Assembly: GCA_035798135.1 (NCBI GenBank)
Contig: JAPFBR010000006.1
Location: 62,001-126,000, forward strand
DNA from: Sediminicola sp035798135
Lineage (GTDB): Bacteria > Bacteroidota > Bacteroidia > Flavobacteriales > Flavobacteriaceae
Direction: 5' to 3'
DNA length: 64,000 nucleotides
Shown: one piece after another, positions 1 to 9,226 of the stretch
How positions within the stretch are numbered: position 1 is the stretch's first letter
How the letters are laid out: every line of letters begins with the position of its first letter
Position numbers and translations under genes: made by a program
The notes under the pieces: model-generated
The model's input: the letters and a program-made list of their open reading frames with translations, nothing else
Databases searched by the model: none
Told to the model about the DNA's origin: nothing

Positions 1-149
1 TTGTGAAAGACATGCACCAATTTGCTGCTATCAACGAGGTTTATGGTGCTTATTTCAATGCAGAAACAGCTCCAGCCCGTGAAACTGTGGAAGTTTCCAA
101 TCTACCTAAATTCGTAAACGTAGAAATTTCCATGATCGCTGTTAAATAG
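1..149 (+). CDS. RidA/YjgF family protein, C-terminal end only
   Basis: This is the last 48 codons of a plus-strand gene that begins before the window; codons are in frame from base 3 and the TAG stop is at 147-149. The peptide has the C-terminal signature of the RidA (YjgF/YER057c/UK114) family: a DMxxFxxxNxVY stretch, a YF-x-PAR segment with the conserved arginine, and a VEIxxIAV ending. Family members are small trimeric enzymes that hydrolyse reactive enamine/imine intermediates to keto acids, protecting PLP enzymes. The gene converges on the next one and their 3' ends overlap by 8 bp (142-149). The N-terminal half is not visible, so the subfamily cannot be judged. Confidence 0.85.
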   Translation, partial: VKDMHQFAAINEVYGAYFNAETAPARETVEVSNLPKFVNVEISMIAVK

Positions 150-993
150 TTTCTTTATGGAATTCCATTAGGCCCTCAATAGGTCTTTGGCGAATTACCC
201 CTAGAATTAAATCATTGCGATCTAAAACTATTGCCAATTCTTCCCTTAGGTAGTGTGCTATACTCCCTACGAAATTGACAGGAACTTTTGTGGCCAATTC
301 AAACTGCATGATGTAGTTGTTTACAAATTGCTGTAAACCCTTGTCAATTACCCCACGACAATAAGGATGTTCTTTATGTTCTATAATAAAACGGGCAAAC
401 TTGGCCAAATAGGTATTTGGGTTCGGCTGTTTGTATAGATTATCCTTGATCACATCTGCATCCAGATTATATTCCTTGGCGAATTTTATCCCCAAATCCT
501 GCGGCATTTTATGAAAATAATAGTCCCTCAATAATTTTCTACCAAAGAAATTTCCACTGCCATCATCCATAAGGATATAGCCTAAAGAAGTCACTTTCTG
601 TATTAGTTGATGACCGTCGTAATAACTGCAGTTAGACCCCGTTCCCAAAATACAAACGATTCCTGGATGCCCTATTTTGGTGGTAGCATAAATTGCGGCG
701 TAGGTATCTTCCTTCACCTCAATTTTGGCATTGGGAAAGAAATCCTTAAAAATGCCCCTCAAAAACAATTTCATGCGTTCCGTACCACAGCCAGCACCAT
801 AAAAATAAAGACCGGTGACGTTATTCTGATTCTTTGAGATTTCAAAGTTATTGGCCATACGATCCTCAATCACTTGTCTGGTCAATACTTCTGGACTCAA
901 CCCTAAAGTTTGGGTATTAAATAATTGTTCTCCCTTATCGTTAAGGGCGATCCAATCCGATTTTGTAGCACCGCTATCAACAATTAATATCAT
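142..993 (-). CDS. BadF/BadG-type ATPase, N-acetylglucosamine kinase-like
   Basis: A 283-residue protein of the ASKHA sugar-kinase fold. It begins with the phosphate-binding motif DSGATKSDW (residues 6-14) and has a second nucleotide motif GTGSNC near residue 117, as in the BadF/BadG/BcrA/BcrD ATPase family (PF01869), whose short Bacteroidota members are usually annotated N-acetylglucosamine kinases. The expected reaction is ATP-dependent 6-phosphorylation of an amino sugar, for example from peptidoglycan recycling; the substrate is inferred only. No signal peptide, so cytoplasmic. The ATG lies only 12 bases after the T-tract of a hairpin terminator that follows gapA, so expression needs read-through or a promoter I do not see. 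Its 3' end overlaps the ridA-like gene. Confidence 0.75.
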   Translation of the reverse strand: MILIVDSGATKSDWIALNDKGEQLFNTQTLGLSPEVLTRQVIEDRMANNFEISKNQNNVTGLYFYGAGCGTERMKLFLRGIFKDFFPNAKIEVKEDTYAAIYATTKIGHPGIVCILGTGSNCSYYDGHQLIQKVTSLGYILMDDGSGNFFGRKLLRDYYFHKMPQDLGIKFAKEYNLDADVIKDNLYKQPNPNTYLAKFARFIIEHKEHPYCRGVIDKGLQQFVNNYIMQFELATKVPVNFVGSIAHYLREELAIVLDRNDLILGVIRQRPIEGLMEFHKETI

Positions 994-1005
994 AGGCCCG
1001 TTTTT

Positions 1006-1045
1006 AAAAAGAAACCTGAAACCGGGCTAAATGCCCACCTTCAGG
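1006..1045 (-). terminator. Rho-independent terminator after gapA
   Basis: On the minus strand a two-part stem (CCTGAA/TTCAGG outside, GGGC/GCCC inside) is followed by TTTCTTTTT. It lies between the gapA stop and the kinase-like ATG at 993 and should end the pfkA-gapA transcript. Confidence 0.65.
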
Positions 1046-1069
1046 AATTCTTTTAATTAAAAATTGTTC

Positions 1070-2071
1070 TTAAAGGCTAGAAACGTACTCTGCCAAGTCA
1101 ACCAATTTGTTTGAATATCCTGTTTCGTTATCATACCAAGATACTACTTTAACAAATTTTGAGCTCAACGCGATTCCGGCACCTGCATCAAAGATACTTG
1201 TACGAGTATCACCGATAAAATCTTGGGAAACCACGGCTTCCTCTGTGTAGCCCAAAATTCCTTTTAATGACCCTTCAGAAGCTTCCTTCATTACCTTCTT
1301 GATCTCCTCGTAAGAAGTTTCTTTTTCCAATTTCACAGTTAAATCAACAACAGACACATCTGCAGTTGGCACTCTGAATGCCATCCCTGTTAACTTCCCG
1401 TTCAATGAAGGAATTACTTTTCCTACCGCTTTAGCTGCACCTGTAGATGATGGAATAATGTTCAATAAAGCACTACGCCCACCTCTCCAGTCTTTTCTGG
1501 ATGGACCATCAACGGTCATTTGTGTCGCCGTTGTTGCGTGCACTGTAGTCATTAAACCTTCTTCGATTCCAAAATTATCGTGCAATACTTTGGCCAATGG
1601 CGCCAAACAGTTTGTTGTACAAGATGCATTGGATACAATTTTATCCGATGCTTTTGCTGATTTATGGTTAACACCCATTACGAACATTGGCACATCGGCG
1701 GAAGGAGCTGAAATCACTACTTTTTTGGCACCACCGTCAATATGATATTGTGCAGTTTCCATAGTAGTAAAAATACCAGTACATTCTGCAACGACATCAG
1801 TACCAACTTCATCCCATTTTAAATTTTTAGGATCTCTCTCGGCAGTAATACGGATTGTTTTACCGTTTACTACAAGATTTCCATCCTTCACTTCGATCGT
1901 TCCATCGAATTTACCGTGAACAGAATCGTACTCCAACAAATATGCAAGATGGTCTACATCCAACAAATCATTGATAGCCACTATATCCACATTATCTCTT
2001 TTCACTGTAGCCCTGAAGACCAATCTTCCTATTCTACCGAATCCGTTAATTCCTATTTTCAAATTTGACAT
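1070..2071 (-). CDS. gapA: Glyceraldehyde-3-phosphate dehydrogenase, type I
   Basis: A 333-residue protein of standard length for the tetrameric glycolytic enzyme, which oxidises glyceraldehyde-3-phosphate with NAD and phosphate to 1,3-bisphosphoglycerate. The N-terminus carries the Rossmann motif INGFGRIGR. The catalytic cysteine is C151 in SNASCTTNC, and the phosphate-binding region and a C-terminal WYDNETGYSNK segment are all present. Cytoplasmic. It follows pfkA by 17 bp on the same strand, so the two are very likely one glycolytic operon. A terminator follows at 1006-1045. Whether it prefers NAD or NADP was not examined in detail; the sequence context suggests the catabolic form. Confidence 0.97.
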   Translation of the reverse strand: MSNLKIGINGFGRIGRLVFRATVKRDNVDIVAINDLLDVDHLAYLLEYDSVHGKFDGTIEVKDGNLVVNGKTIRITAERDPKNLKWDEVGTDVVAECTGIFTTMETAQYHIDGGAKKVVISAPSADVPMFVMGVNHKSAKASDKIVSNASCTTNCLAPLAKVLHDNFGIEEGLMTTVHATTATQMTVDGPSRKDWRGGRSALLNIIPSSTGAAKAVGKVIPSLNGKLTGMAFRVPTADVSVVDLTVKLEKETSYEEIKKVMKEASEGSLKGILGYTEEAVVSQDFIGDTRTSIFDAGAGIALSSKFVKVVSWYDNETGYSNKLVDLAEYVSSL

Positions 2072-2088
2072 CTCTCTAATTTTTATTT

Positions 2089-3075
2089 TTATGTTGTCAT
2101 TATTTCGGAGACTCTCATGAGTTCCAAATCTATTTTAGTATGCCCTTTTATGGCTTTACTTATTGGGGTCATTGTAATTTTATTATCCTGAATACCAACC
2201 ATAAGATTGGTTTTTCCCTCCAATAGGGCCTCTACCGCCCTTACACCCATTCTGCTGGCCAAAACCCTATCGAAACAAGAAGGGGAGCCCCCTCTTTGCA
2301 TATGTCCCAATACGGAAACCCTAACATCGTAGATAGGAAGGTGGGTCTCTACATATTCCTTGAGTTCAAAAACATTCTTTCCTGTCTTATCCCCTTCGGC
2401 AACCACCACTATACTGGAAGATTTACCTGAAGCCTTACTTCTTTTGAGGGATTCCAACAAACGTTCCAATCCCAAATTTTCTTCGGGAATCAGTATTTCC
2501 TCTGCCCCGGCACCAACACCAGCATTTAGAGCAATGTGACCAACATCCCTACCCATTACCTCAACAAAGAACAATCGGTTATGGGAACTGGCCGTGTCCC
2601 TTATCTTATCTATTACATCAACTACCGTATTTAAGGCTGTATCAAAACCTAAAGTAAACGTGGTGCCGAAAATATCATTATCAATGGTGCCTGGTATGCC
2701 TATAATTGGAAAATCAAATTCTTGGTTAAAGATCATGGCTCCGGTAAAACTCCCATCACCACCAATGACCACTAAAGCATCTATCCCTGCTTCGGTTAAC
2801 TTATCATATGCTTGCTGACGTCCTTCCTTGGTTCTAAATGCCAAGGAACGTGCCGACTTTAGGATGGTACCTCCTTTGTTGATTATATTGTTTACGCTAC
2901 GGGCATCCATGGCTTTAAAATCGCCTTCTATCATCCCTTCGTAGCCTCTATAAATGCCCATGCATTCTATCTTCATGTACGCACAGGTACGCACAACAGA
3001 TCGAATGGCAGCGTTCATTCCCGGAGAGTCACCACCAGAGGTGAACACCCCTATTTTCTTTATTTTTGAATTCAT
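2089..3075 (-). CDS. pfkA: ATP-dependent 6-phosphofructokinase
   Basis: A 328-residue PfkA (PF00365) that phosphorylates fructose-6-phosphate to fructose-1,6-bisphosphate in the cytoplasm. Seen directly: the nucleotide loop GVFTSGGDSPGMNAAIR at the N-terminus, the GGDGS motif near residue 105, and the catalytic segment GTIDNDIFGT near residue 130. A glycine follows GGD in GGDGS, the pattern of ATP-using rather than pyrophosphate-using enzymes. The length matches the short bacterial ATP-type family. It is the first gene of the pfkA-gapA pair. Upstream 3076-3229 has no clear promoter match, only weak one-mismatch variants of TAnnTTTG. Confidence 0.96.
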   Translation of the reverse strand: MNSKIKKIGVFTSGGDSPGMNAAIRSVVRTCAYMKIECMGIYRGYEGMIEGDFKAMDARSVNNIINKGGTILKSARSLAFRTKEGRQQAYDKLTEAGIDALVVIGGDGSFTGAMIFNQEFDFPIIGIPGTIDNDIFGTTFTLGFDTALNTVVDVIDKIRDTASSHNRLFFVEVMGRDVGHIALNAGVGAGAEEILIPEENLGLERLLESLKRSKASGKSSSIVVVAEGDKTGKNVFELKEYVETHLPIYDVRVSVLGHMQRGGSPSCFDRVLASRMGVRAVEALLEGKTNLMVGIQDNKITMTPISKAIKGHTKIDLELMRVSEIMTT

Positions 3076-3229
3076 TAAAATCTTTAAAAAAGTAAAACTA
3101 GGAAACTTATTCCAATAATCTAATGCAAGGAGGTCTTAATTTACGAACCGACTAAACCTCAAACGTTTTCGTTAACAATTTTTAGTCTTTTAAGTAAATA
3201 AGCAACAGAAAACGTAGAATTTTAAGGAA

Positions 3230-6200
3230 TTAGTTTTCCCCATTTTTCTCTCTGAATCGGACTATACTATCCTTTTCGATTATTGCAGTTGGGTTTGGTA
3301 GAAGCGCCTTTTTCTTGTTATTCTTTTTGTCTTTCCCAAACAGTCTGCCCAACAATTGTTCAAAGGTATTAAAATCAACCTCATAAGACAAGCCCACGCC
3401 TTGGGTATATCCCTGATTATTAGACAAAAACTGCTGAATTTGATTTTCCCTATTGAAGATTTTTAAGCTCAGGGTGCCCTCTTCGTTCAACAACACCTGA
3501 ACTTCCACATCGCCGGCAACCACAGTCTCACTTACGCCCCCTACCGGAACTCCGAGCCTACCATTAATCAATACCCTATCACTGATCTGTGTGGAAACGG
3601 TTACCCCTATCCTGTTTTCGGTCTGTATATCGGCACTTTTGGCGAGCTGACCCTGTTCATAGGATAGTCCAAAATCGAACTTGTCACTATTCCCATCGAA
3701 CACTTGGTTCAATAATCCTGAGGCAGTCTGTATCAGGTTTCCCGTTACGGCCTGTTGGTTAATTCCAGTTACTTCATTTACAAACGTGCCCTGCGCCATT
3801 AAGAAGAAGGCATTCCGCTCCATTACCGTTGGATCTTGCAGACGGTATTGTAGCTCGGATTTTACCACAGAATTTGTCCCGGGGAATTCAATATCGAAAT
3901 TGATTTCCGGACTCTCCAACATCCCATTTAACCTAACCACAACATCCGTAGGGATTCTTCTGGTATATCCAGGATCGTCTAAAAGAGGTGCCGGGTTGGC
4001 ATTCAAGGAATAAACGGCTTCTAAATTTAAAGTAGCTGCCAATGGATCCCTTTCCCAAACGACACTTCCCCCCGGTCTCACTTTAAACCTTTTATCGATG
4101 ACCCCCCCGAATTTATGGTGATACTCTCCTGTCACAACCACAAAATCTCCATACATATTGAACTTTCCTAGGGTATTGATCTCTATTAACAAGATACCTT
4201 CCCCTGTTCCTTTTAATGAACTTCCCGTTTTTTGATCCACTACGATTTCCACTTCAGCATCCGGGGTAACCAATAAGTCAAACTCCAGCTCCAAACCCTC
4301 AGTAGTTTTAAGGGTCCGCTGTGCCTCTATAGTTTTTTTACTGTTCTTTTCAATAAAAGTAATAAAGGAAAAATCACCCACACTGGCCACATCGCTCAAT
4401 GGTATCTTTAAAGAAGTGCCTCTGGCGGTGCTTCCATTTACCTTAATAGTCAATGCCTTGGTAGATCCGTATATTTCCCCGGTACCGTTTAAAAAGCCTG
4501 TCCCGTAGTACAGCTCATCTTCGCTATACGGCTTATCCATGATCATGAATCGATCATTTTTTGTATCTACCCTTAGGTCCAAATTCCAATCCTTAAAAAA
4601 TTGATGGGTAATTCTACCATCAACAGTGGCTTTTGTGTTCTGTGAAACATCAGTTAGGCCGATATTTTCAAAATAAAAAGTCTGGTCGAACAGTCGCACC
4701 TGCGAATTGGGGGCAAATGCATAATCCACATTCAAATATGGGACAGCGATTCCAGCATTGTTCAAGGAAAGCTGCCCATTGATATCCATATTATTTAAAT
4801 CTCCCGTTATTCGTACATTCCCGGAGATATCCCCCCGAATATGATCTATGACCCCTTCCCCCAAGGGACTGAAAGGTTCCAAACTAAAATTGTTGAAGTT
4901 TGCCAAGAGATCTGCTTGAGGAATTTCTGTCCTATTGGATATCTTACCAAACACACTCAACTTATCTACTCCCTGATCGGATAATTGGGCGTTGACCACA
5001 AAATCTGTCAAATCCTGATTCCCTACAATCCCAATGGATAGATCCCCCTGACGGATATCATTCACGGAAAAACCAGTGATATCCAAATTGGAAGAAGGCA
5101 GATAGATTCCATCTTTTTGGCGGATATTCAACATCCCATTCACTTCACCTTTTAAGTTTAGGCTATCTATATTGGGCGTAATTTTATCCAAGGAGACGAT
5201 CTTGAACTGTAGTTCCAAATCCTTATAGGTAGAATCCGCCAATTGCCCCCTAAGTTTGATCTGTTCATTTTCTTCATTGTTCATCACTATATCCTCAATC
5301 GTGATGCTGTCCAATGTACTATTTAATATAACCTTGTTCTTGTTGTTGCCCTCATTGTTCAGTACCCAAGTATTGCCCTTAAAACTAAGATCGGACTTTT
5401 TTAGTCCAATAACCGACTTCTTGTTATTATTGAAAGTGTGATAAAAGTTAAGGTTATAACTGTCATTGTATTCACTGCCCCCTTTAAATTCAGTCCTAAA
5501 AAACAGCGTATCGTTAATGGTGGTGTTGATCAGGTTGAAATCTTTTACGTTGTAGTACTTTGTTGAAACATCGGCAACGGAAACAAAGGTGTTGAAGAGC
5601 GGGTTCTTATTATCCACCTTTAAATCAATATTATCCAGCACATTTCCAAAAGCAGTAATACTAGGCGATTTAAAGGTAAGCTTAAAGTCGCCCTCATCGG
5701 CTATAACATTGCCCTTGATAAAGGTATTGGGACCAAATTCCACTTCGGGAAAGAAGACCTCTACAATCTTGTTATAAATTTTAAAATTAAAGGCCAGACG
5801 TTGGCCATCTGAAATCTGAAATGGTTTGTAATTGGTATAAATACTTCCGATTGCATTTTGGACCAGTTTGCCCAATTCATTCACTTTAAAATTCCCTCGC
5901 AGATATCCAGTAATGATGTCAGGGGAATTAATATCAATTACCCTAACGGTATCTTGCTCGAAGGTGGAGGAAATTTTGAAATCATCAAAATAATAGATCT
6001 CATTCTTATTTTGATAACTGGTCTTGGTAAAATTGATATCCCCTATAAAATTATCCACACTATTTCCGGAGACATCCATATTGATGTTTCCTTTAAAGAT
6101 GGAAACACTGTCCTTAATAAAGTTCAACTTTTTTAAGTCGGCATAAGCCACGGAAGCCACAAAATTAAAATTGTTGCGACTCTCCTTTAAATCGGCCAAT

Positions 6201-7618
6201 CCCTTAAAATTAAATTTCAAATTCTCATCTGCAGATACCAGGGACCCATCGAACAACTGGTCTTTTAGAACCCCAGATACTTTGATATTTTGATAGTTGT
6301 AATCATTAAATTCCAAAGCATAAACCTCTCCTGTAACCTTTGTATTTAATGTTTCCTGTACAAAACCCTTGCCTTCCACATTGACATCCAAATTGGTTTT
6401 TCCCAATTTCTCATTATTGACCATTTCCCCAAGGTCAAAATCGATTAAAGAAACAAACCCTTTGTAGGAGGCATTATCTATGTCATTAATATCGGTAAGG
6501 ATCAAATCGGCATAACTACTTCCAATAAGGGTGTTGATATTGACTTTCGCCTCAATCACCTTTTGAGTGATCCCCGCCGTTCCCCTTATAGTAAACTGCC
6601 CTAATTTTTCAAATAAAGAAGGGATGTTGTCCCCAAGGATTTTGGGCATTAAAGATCTAAGTTCGTAGTAACTGGTAGTCACGTTCCGCATTTGTGCATC
6701 GATCACAAAGGGATCTGCTTTGGTAAATAAATTTTTAAAATTGAAGTCGCCCCGTACCCCTGTATTATTAGATTGCAAGAAAAGATTGGTCGTATTCAAA
6801 TCGTTCAGCACCCCATTTACATTAGCTGAAAAATAAGCTTCCTTCCCACTACCAAATTCACTGTACAATAAATTCACCTCATCAAATGACACGGCAGATT
6901 CCTCAAAAACTGCAGTAATATTCACTTTGTTTAAAAAGTCTGCAAAATCTTCCCTGTTGTAATCCAACACCAAGTTTCCCTTGATATTGGATTTTGGCGT
7001 TTTTATTCGAAGGGAATCAAACCTCATCTGTTGTTTGGAATATTTAAAGGAGGTTCCCATATTTTCCATTGTTAGGCCTCTTTGACTTGAAAATGACAAA
7101 TTCTGTATCTCTGAGGTCACTTCTGGTCCCAAAATCAGAAAATTAGTTGCATTAATATTTAGGTCCTTAAAATCTAGGACCTCAGACGTTTCCTTATTCT
7201 CATCAATAAGCCTAAATTTACTATTGAATATTTTCACGTCCGAGGATGAAAAATAAAATGGGGGCGTACCTGGATCCCTTGGTTTCCTGTCATCCAATTT
7301 ATCTATAAAAACTTCAAGGTTACTATTGCTCTCCCCTTTGTAGGTCCTCAATTTAAAATTTAACTTCTCAACAGCTATATCGCCAAATTCCAGTTTTCCA
7401 TTCACCAAGTTTCTAATATTGAGGATGGATGTTGAAAGCTTGTCTATATAAAAAAGTGTATCCTTTTGATAATCTTGCACATACACTCCTTTTAAGGAAG
7501 TATCCCAGGATATAAGCGAAAATTTAAGTCGGTCTATATGAATATTGGTCCCAAATTCTGAGTTGATGGTATCGGTCGCAAATTTCGCAAGTCTTGTTTG
7601 GACTATGGGCAAAGACAA
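3230..7618 (-). CDS. TamB-like translocation/assembly module protein
   Basis: A giant protein of at least 1462 residues. It is built of repeated beta-strand-rich segments and ends in a TamB C-terminal domain (PF04357, former DUF490) over about the last 450 residues. TamB/AsmA-like proteins span the periplasm from an inner-membrane anchor to the outer membrane and act in outer-membrane protein assembly or lipid transfer. The start is problematic. The first usable codon is TTG at 7618, but the 27 in-frame codons upstream (7619-7699, after a TAA at 7700-7702) encode a basic segment KKLRK and a hydrophobic helix, exactly the expected anchor. That stretch holds no ATG, GTG or TTG, so a rare start codon (ATC at 7691-7693 or ATA at 7673-7675) may be used. 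It is divergent from tsaD. Confidence 0.85.
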   Translation of the reverse strand: MSLPIVQTRLAKFATDTINSEFGTNIHIDRLKFSLISWDTSLKGVYVQDYQKDTLFYIDKLSTSILNIRNLVNGKLEFGDIAVEKLNFKLRTYKGESNSNLEVFIDKLDDRKPRDPGTPPFYFSSSDVKIFNSKFRLIDENKETSEVLDFKDLNINATNFLILGPEVTSEIQNLSFSSQRGLTMENMGTSFKYSKQQMRFDSLRIKTPKSNIKGNLVLDYNREDFADFLNKVNITAVFEESAVSFDEVNLLYSEFGSGKEAYFSANVNGVLNDLNTTNLFLQSNNTGVRGDFNFKNLFTKADPFVIDAQMRNVTTSYYELRSLMPKILGDNIPSLFEKLGQFTIRGTAGITQKVIEAKVNINTLIGSSYADLILTDINDIDNASYKGFVSLIDFDLGEMVNNEKLGKTNLDVNVEGKGFVQETLNTKVTGEVYALEFNDYNYQNIKVSGVLKDQLFDGSLVSADENLKFNFKGLADLKESRNNFNFVASVAYADLKKLNFIKDSVSIFKGNINMDVSGNSVDNFIGDINFTKTSYQNKNEIYYFDDFKISSTFEQDTVRVIDINSPDIITGYLRGNFKVNELGKLVQNAIGSIYTNYKPFQISDGQRLAFNFKIYNKIVEVFFPEVEFGPNTFIKGNVIADEGDFKLTFKSPSITAFGNVLDNIDLKVDNKNPLFNTFVSVADVSTKYYNVKDFNLINTTINDTLFFRTEFKGGSEYNDSYNLNFYHTFNNNKKSVIGLKKSDLSFKGNTWVLNNEGNNKNKVILNSTLDSITIEDIVMNNEENEQIKLRGQLADSTYKDLELQFKIVSLDKITPNIDSLNLKGEVNGMLNIRQKDGIYLPSSNLDITGFSVNDIRQGDLSIGIVGNQDLTDFVVNAQLSDQGVDKLSVFGKISNRTEIPQADLLANFNNFSLEPFSPLGEGVIDHIRGDISGNVRITGDLNNMDINGQLSLNNAGIAVPYLNVDYAFAPNSQVRLFDQTFYFENIGLTDVSQNTKATVDGRITHQFFKDWNLDLRVDTKNDRFMIMDKPYSEDELYYGTGFLNGTGEIYGSTKALTIKVNGSTARGTSLKIPLSDVASVGDFSFITFIEKNSKKTIEAQRTLKTTEGLELEFDLLVTPDAEVEIVVDQKTGSSLKGTGEGILLIEINTLGKFNMYGDFVVVTGEYHHKFGGVIDKRFKVRPGGSVVWERDPLAATLNLEAVYSLNANPAPLLDDPGYTRRIPTDVVVRLNGMLESPEINFDIEFPGTNSVVKSELQYRLQDPTVMERNAFFLMAQGTFVNEVTGINQQAVTGNLIQTASGLLNQVFDGNSDKFDFGLSYEQGQLAKSADIQTENRIGVTVSTQISDRVLINGRLGVPVGGVSETVVAGDVEVQVLLNEEGTLSLKIFNRENQIQQFLSNNQGYTQGVGLSYEVDFNTFEQLLGRLFGKDKKNNKKKALLPNPTAIIEKDSIVRFREKNGEN

Positions 7619-7688
7619 TATAGCAGTACCTAGAACAGATATCAGCAGGATTACCAGGAGGATCCTAAGGAGTATTTTTCTTAATTTT

Positions 7689-7716
7689 TTGATAGGGCTT
7701 TATTGTTTTACCTTTG
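7689..7716 (+). promoter_or_regulatory. Promoter of tsaD (TTG-N17-TACCTTTG)
   Basis: A TTG at 7689-7691, then 17 bases, then TACCTTTG at 7709-7716: a full match to the Bacteroidota primary-sigma promoter. The start of transcription would be near 7723, some 20 bases before the tsaD GTG. The -33 box lies inside the probable 5' coding part of the divergent TamB-like gene. Confidence 0.65.
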
Positions 7717-7734
7717 TTCTTTCAAATTTTATTC

Positions 7735-7742
7735 CAAAACTA
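7735..7742 (-). promoter_or_regulatory. Candidate -7 element for the TamB-like gene
   Basis: On the minus strand TAGTTTTG fits the Bacteroidota -7 consensus TAnnTTTG exactly, but no TTG lies 17-23 bases further upstream. Transcription would begin near 7728, leaving about 30 bases before the open stretch that starts at 7699. Confidence 0.35.
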
Positions 7743-7743
7743 A

Positions 7744-8766
7744 GTGGAACACCAAAATATTTATATTCTTGCAATAGAATCTTCTTGTGATGATACCTCA
7801 GCTGCTGTTTTACACAACAACAAGAGGCTTAGCAATGTTGTGGCAACACAGAAAATTCATGAGGAATTCGGGGGTGTTGTCCCCGAACTTGCCTCAAGGG
7901 CCCACCAGCAAAATATTGTACCAGTGGTCCACCAAGCATTGGCCAAGGCAAATATCGATAAAAAAGAGTTATCCGCCATAGCTTTTACACGTGGGCCTGG
8001 ACTTATGGGATCTTTATTGGTTGGCACCTCTTTTGCGAAGTCACTAGCATTAGGTTTAAACATCCCACTGATAGAAGTAAACCATATGCAAGCCCATATA
8101 TTGGCGCACTTTATCGATGAGGAAAATAATCCAAAACCGCAGTTCCCTTTTTTGGCATTAACCATCAGTGGAGGGCATACCCAAATAGTATTGGTCAAAG
8201 ATTATTTTGATTTGGAAATCTTAGGGGAAACCTTGGATGATGCTGTAGGTGAAGCTTTTGATAAAAGCGCAAAAATTTTAGGACTGCCCTATCCTGGCGG
8301 CCCACTTGTAGACAAATATGCCCAACTGGGCAATCCTAGGGCCTTTCCATTCCCAAAACCAAAGGTCAAGGATCTCAATTTTAGTTTCAGTGGTTTAAAA
8401 ACCAGTATACTTTACTTCATTCAGAAACAAGTGAAGGAAAACCCGAATTTTGTTGAGGAGAATCTTTATGATATTTGTGCCTCCATACAGTTTACCATCA
8501 TAGACATACTTATGAGCAAACTTAAAAAGGCAGTCAAACAAACAGGCATCAAACAAATCGCAATTGGCGGCGGCGTATCTGCAAACTCAGGTATTCGGCA
8601 TGCCCTAAAAGAGGCAGAAACTAAATACGGATGGACTACCTACGTGCCCAAATTTGAATATTGCACGGACAATGCGGCAATGATAGGTATTGTAGGGTAT
8701 TTAAAATATTTGGAAGGTAATTTTAGCGACCAGAGTATTACAGCTAAGGCTCGTTATGTGATATAG
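7744..8766 (+). CDS. tsaD: tRNA N6-adenosine threonylcarbamoyltransferase TsaD
   Basis: A 340-residue Kae1/TsaD protein that, with TsaB and TsaE, transfers threonylcarbamoyl from its AMP adduct to A37 of ANN-decoding tRNAs. Seen directly: the N-terminal IESSCDDTSAA motif, the metal-binding histidines H114 and H118 in EVNHMQAHI, SGGHTQ near residue 144, and GGGVSANS near residue 275. The length is normal. The start is GTG at 7744, directly after an in-frame TAA, and no later start keeps the conserved N-terminus. The promoter at 7689-7716 fits this start. A TfoX-like gene follows after 11 bp and is probably co-transcribed. Confidence 0.97.
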   Translation: MEHQNIYILAIESSCDDTSAAVLHNNKRLSNVVATQKIHEEFGGVVPELASRAHQQNIVPVVHQALAKANIDKKELSAIAFTRGPGLMGSLLVGTSFAKSLALGLNIPLIEVNHMQAHILAHFIDEENNPKPQFPFLALTISGGHTQIVLVKDYFDLEILGETLDDAVGEAFDKSAKILGLPYPGGPLVDKYAQLGNPRAFPFPKPKVKDLNFSFSGLKTSILYFIQKQVKENPNFVEENLYDICASIQFTIIDILMSKLKKAVKQTGIKQIAIGGGVSANSGIRHALKEAETKYGWTTYVPKFEYCTDNAAMIGIVGYLKYLEGNFSDQSITAKARYVI

Positions 8767-8777
8767 AAAACTTCGGC

Positions 8778-9113
8778 ATGGCGTACAATGAGGAATTGGC
8801 ATTTAGAATAAGGGAAACCTTAAAATTGTTTCCTGAACAGTTTACCGAAAAAAAAATGTTCGGGGGACTCTCTTTTCTATACCAAAGCAAAATGACGGTT
8901 GGCGTTATAAAGGACGAGCTTGTAGTTAGGGTTATCAGCGACAAAATGGAGATGATTTTAAAAAATCCAGATACACGACCTATGGATTTCACAAACCGCC
9001 CCATGAAAGAATTTGTATTTGTTGCCAAAGAAGCCTTTAAAACAGAGGAAGATCTTCTACCTTGGATTGAATTGGGGTTGGAGCATGCCAAAGACAAAAT
9101 TCTGAACAGTTAA
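8778..9113 (+). CDS. TfoX/Sxy N-terminal-domain protein
   Basis: A 111-residue single-domain protein with the TfoX_N fold (PF04993): a KKMFGG motif near residue 27, an LVVRV strand, and an MDFTNRPM region near residue 73. In gamma-proteobacteria TfoX/Sxy controls competence; the free-standing short form is widespread and its function elsewhere is unknown. There is no signal peptide. It starts 11 bp after the tsaD stop and is likely co-transcribed. I assign the family only, not a competence role. Confidence 0.75.
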   Translation: MAYNEELAFRIRETLKLFPEQFTEKKMFGGLSFLYQSKMTVGVIKDELVVRVISDKMEMILKNPDTRPMDFTNRPMKEFVFVAKEAFKTEEDLLPWIELGLEHAKDKILNS

Positions 9114-9181
9114 ACGAATTCAACTGACATTTCCTAAATAATAAAGATAACTGCTTATAAACCAGTACAACCAATAGATAA

Positions 9182-9213
9182 TAGGTCATTGAAATTTAGA
9201 ATTCAACGACCTA
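9182..9213. other. Hairpin between convergent genes
   Basis: An inverted repeat (AGGTC, mismatch, TTGAA / TTCAA, mismatch, GACCT) with an 8-base loop lies between the TfoX-like and GH16 genes. Neither side has a clear T-tract, so it is a weak candidate terminator or 3' mRNA stem. Confidence 0.35.
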
Positions 9214-9226
9214 CTATAGTGAATTC

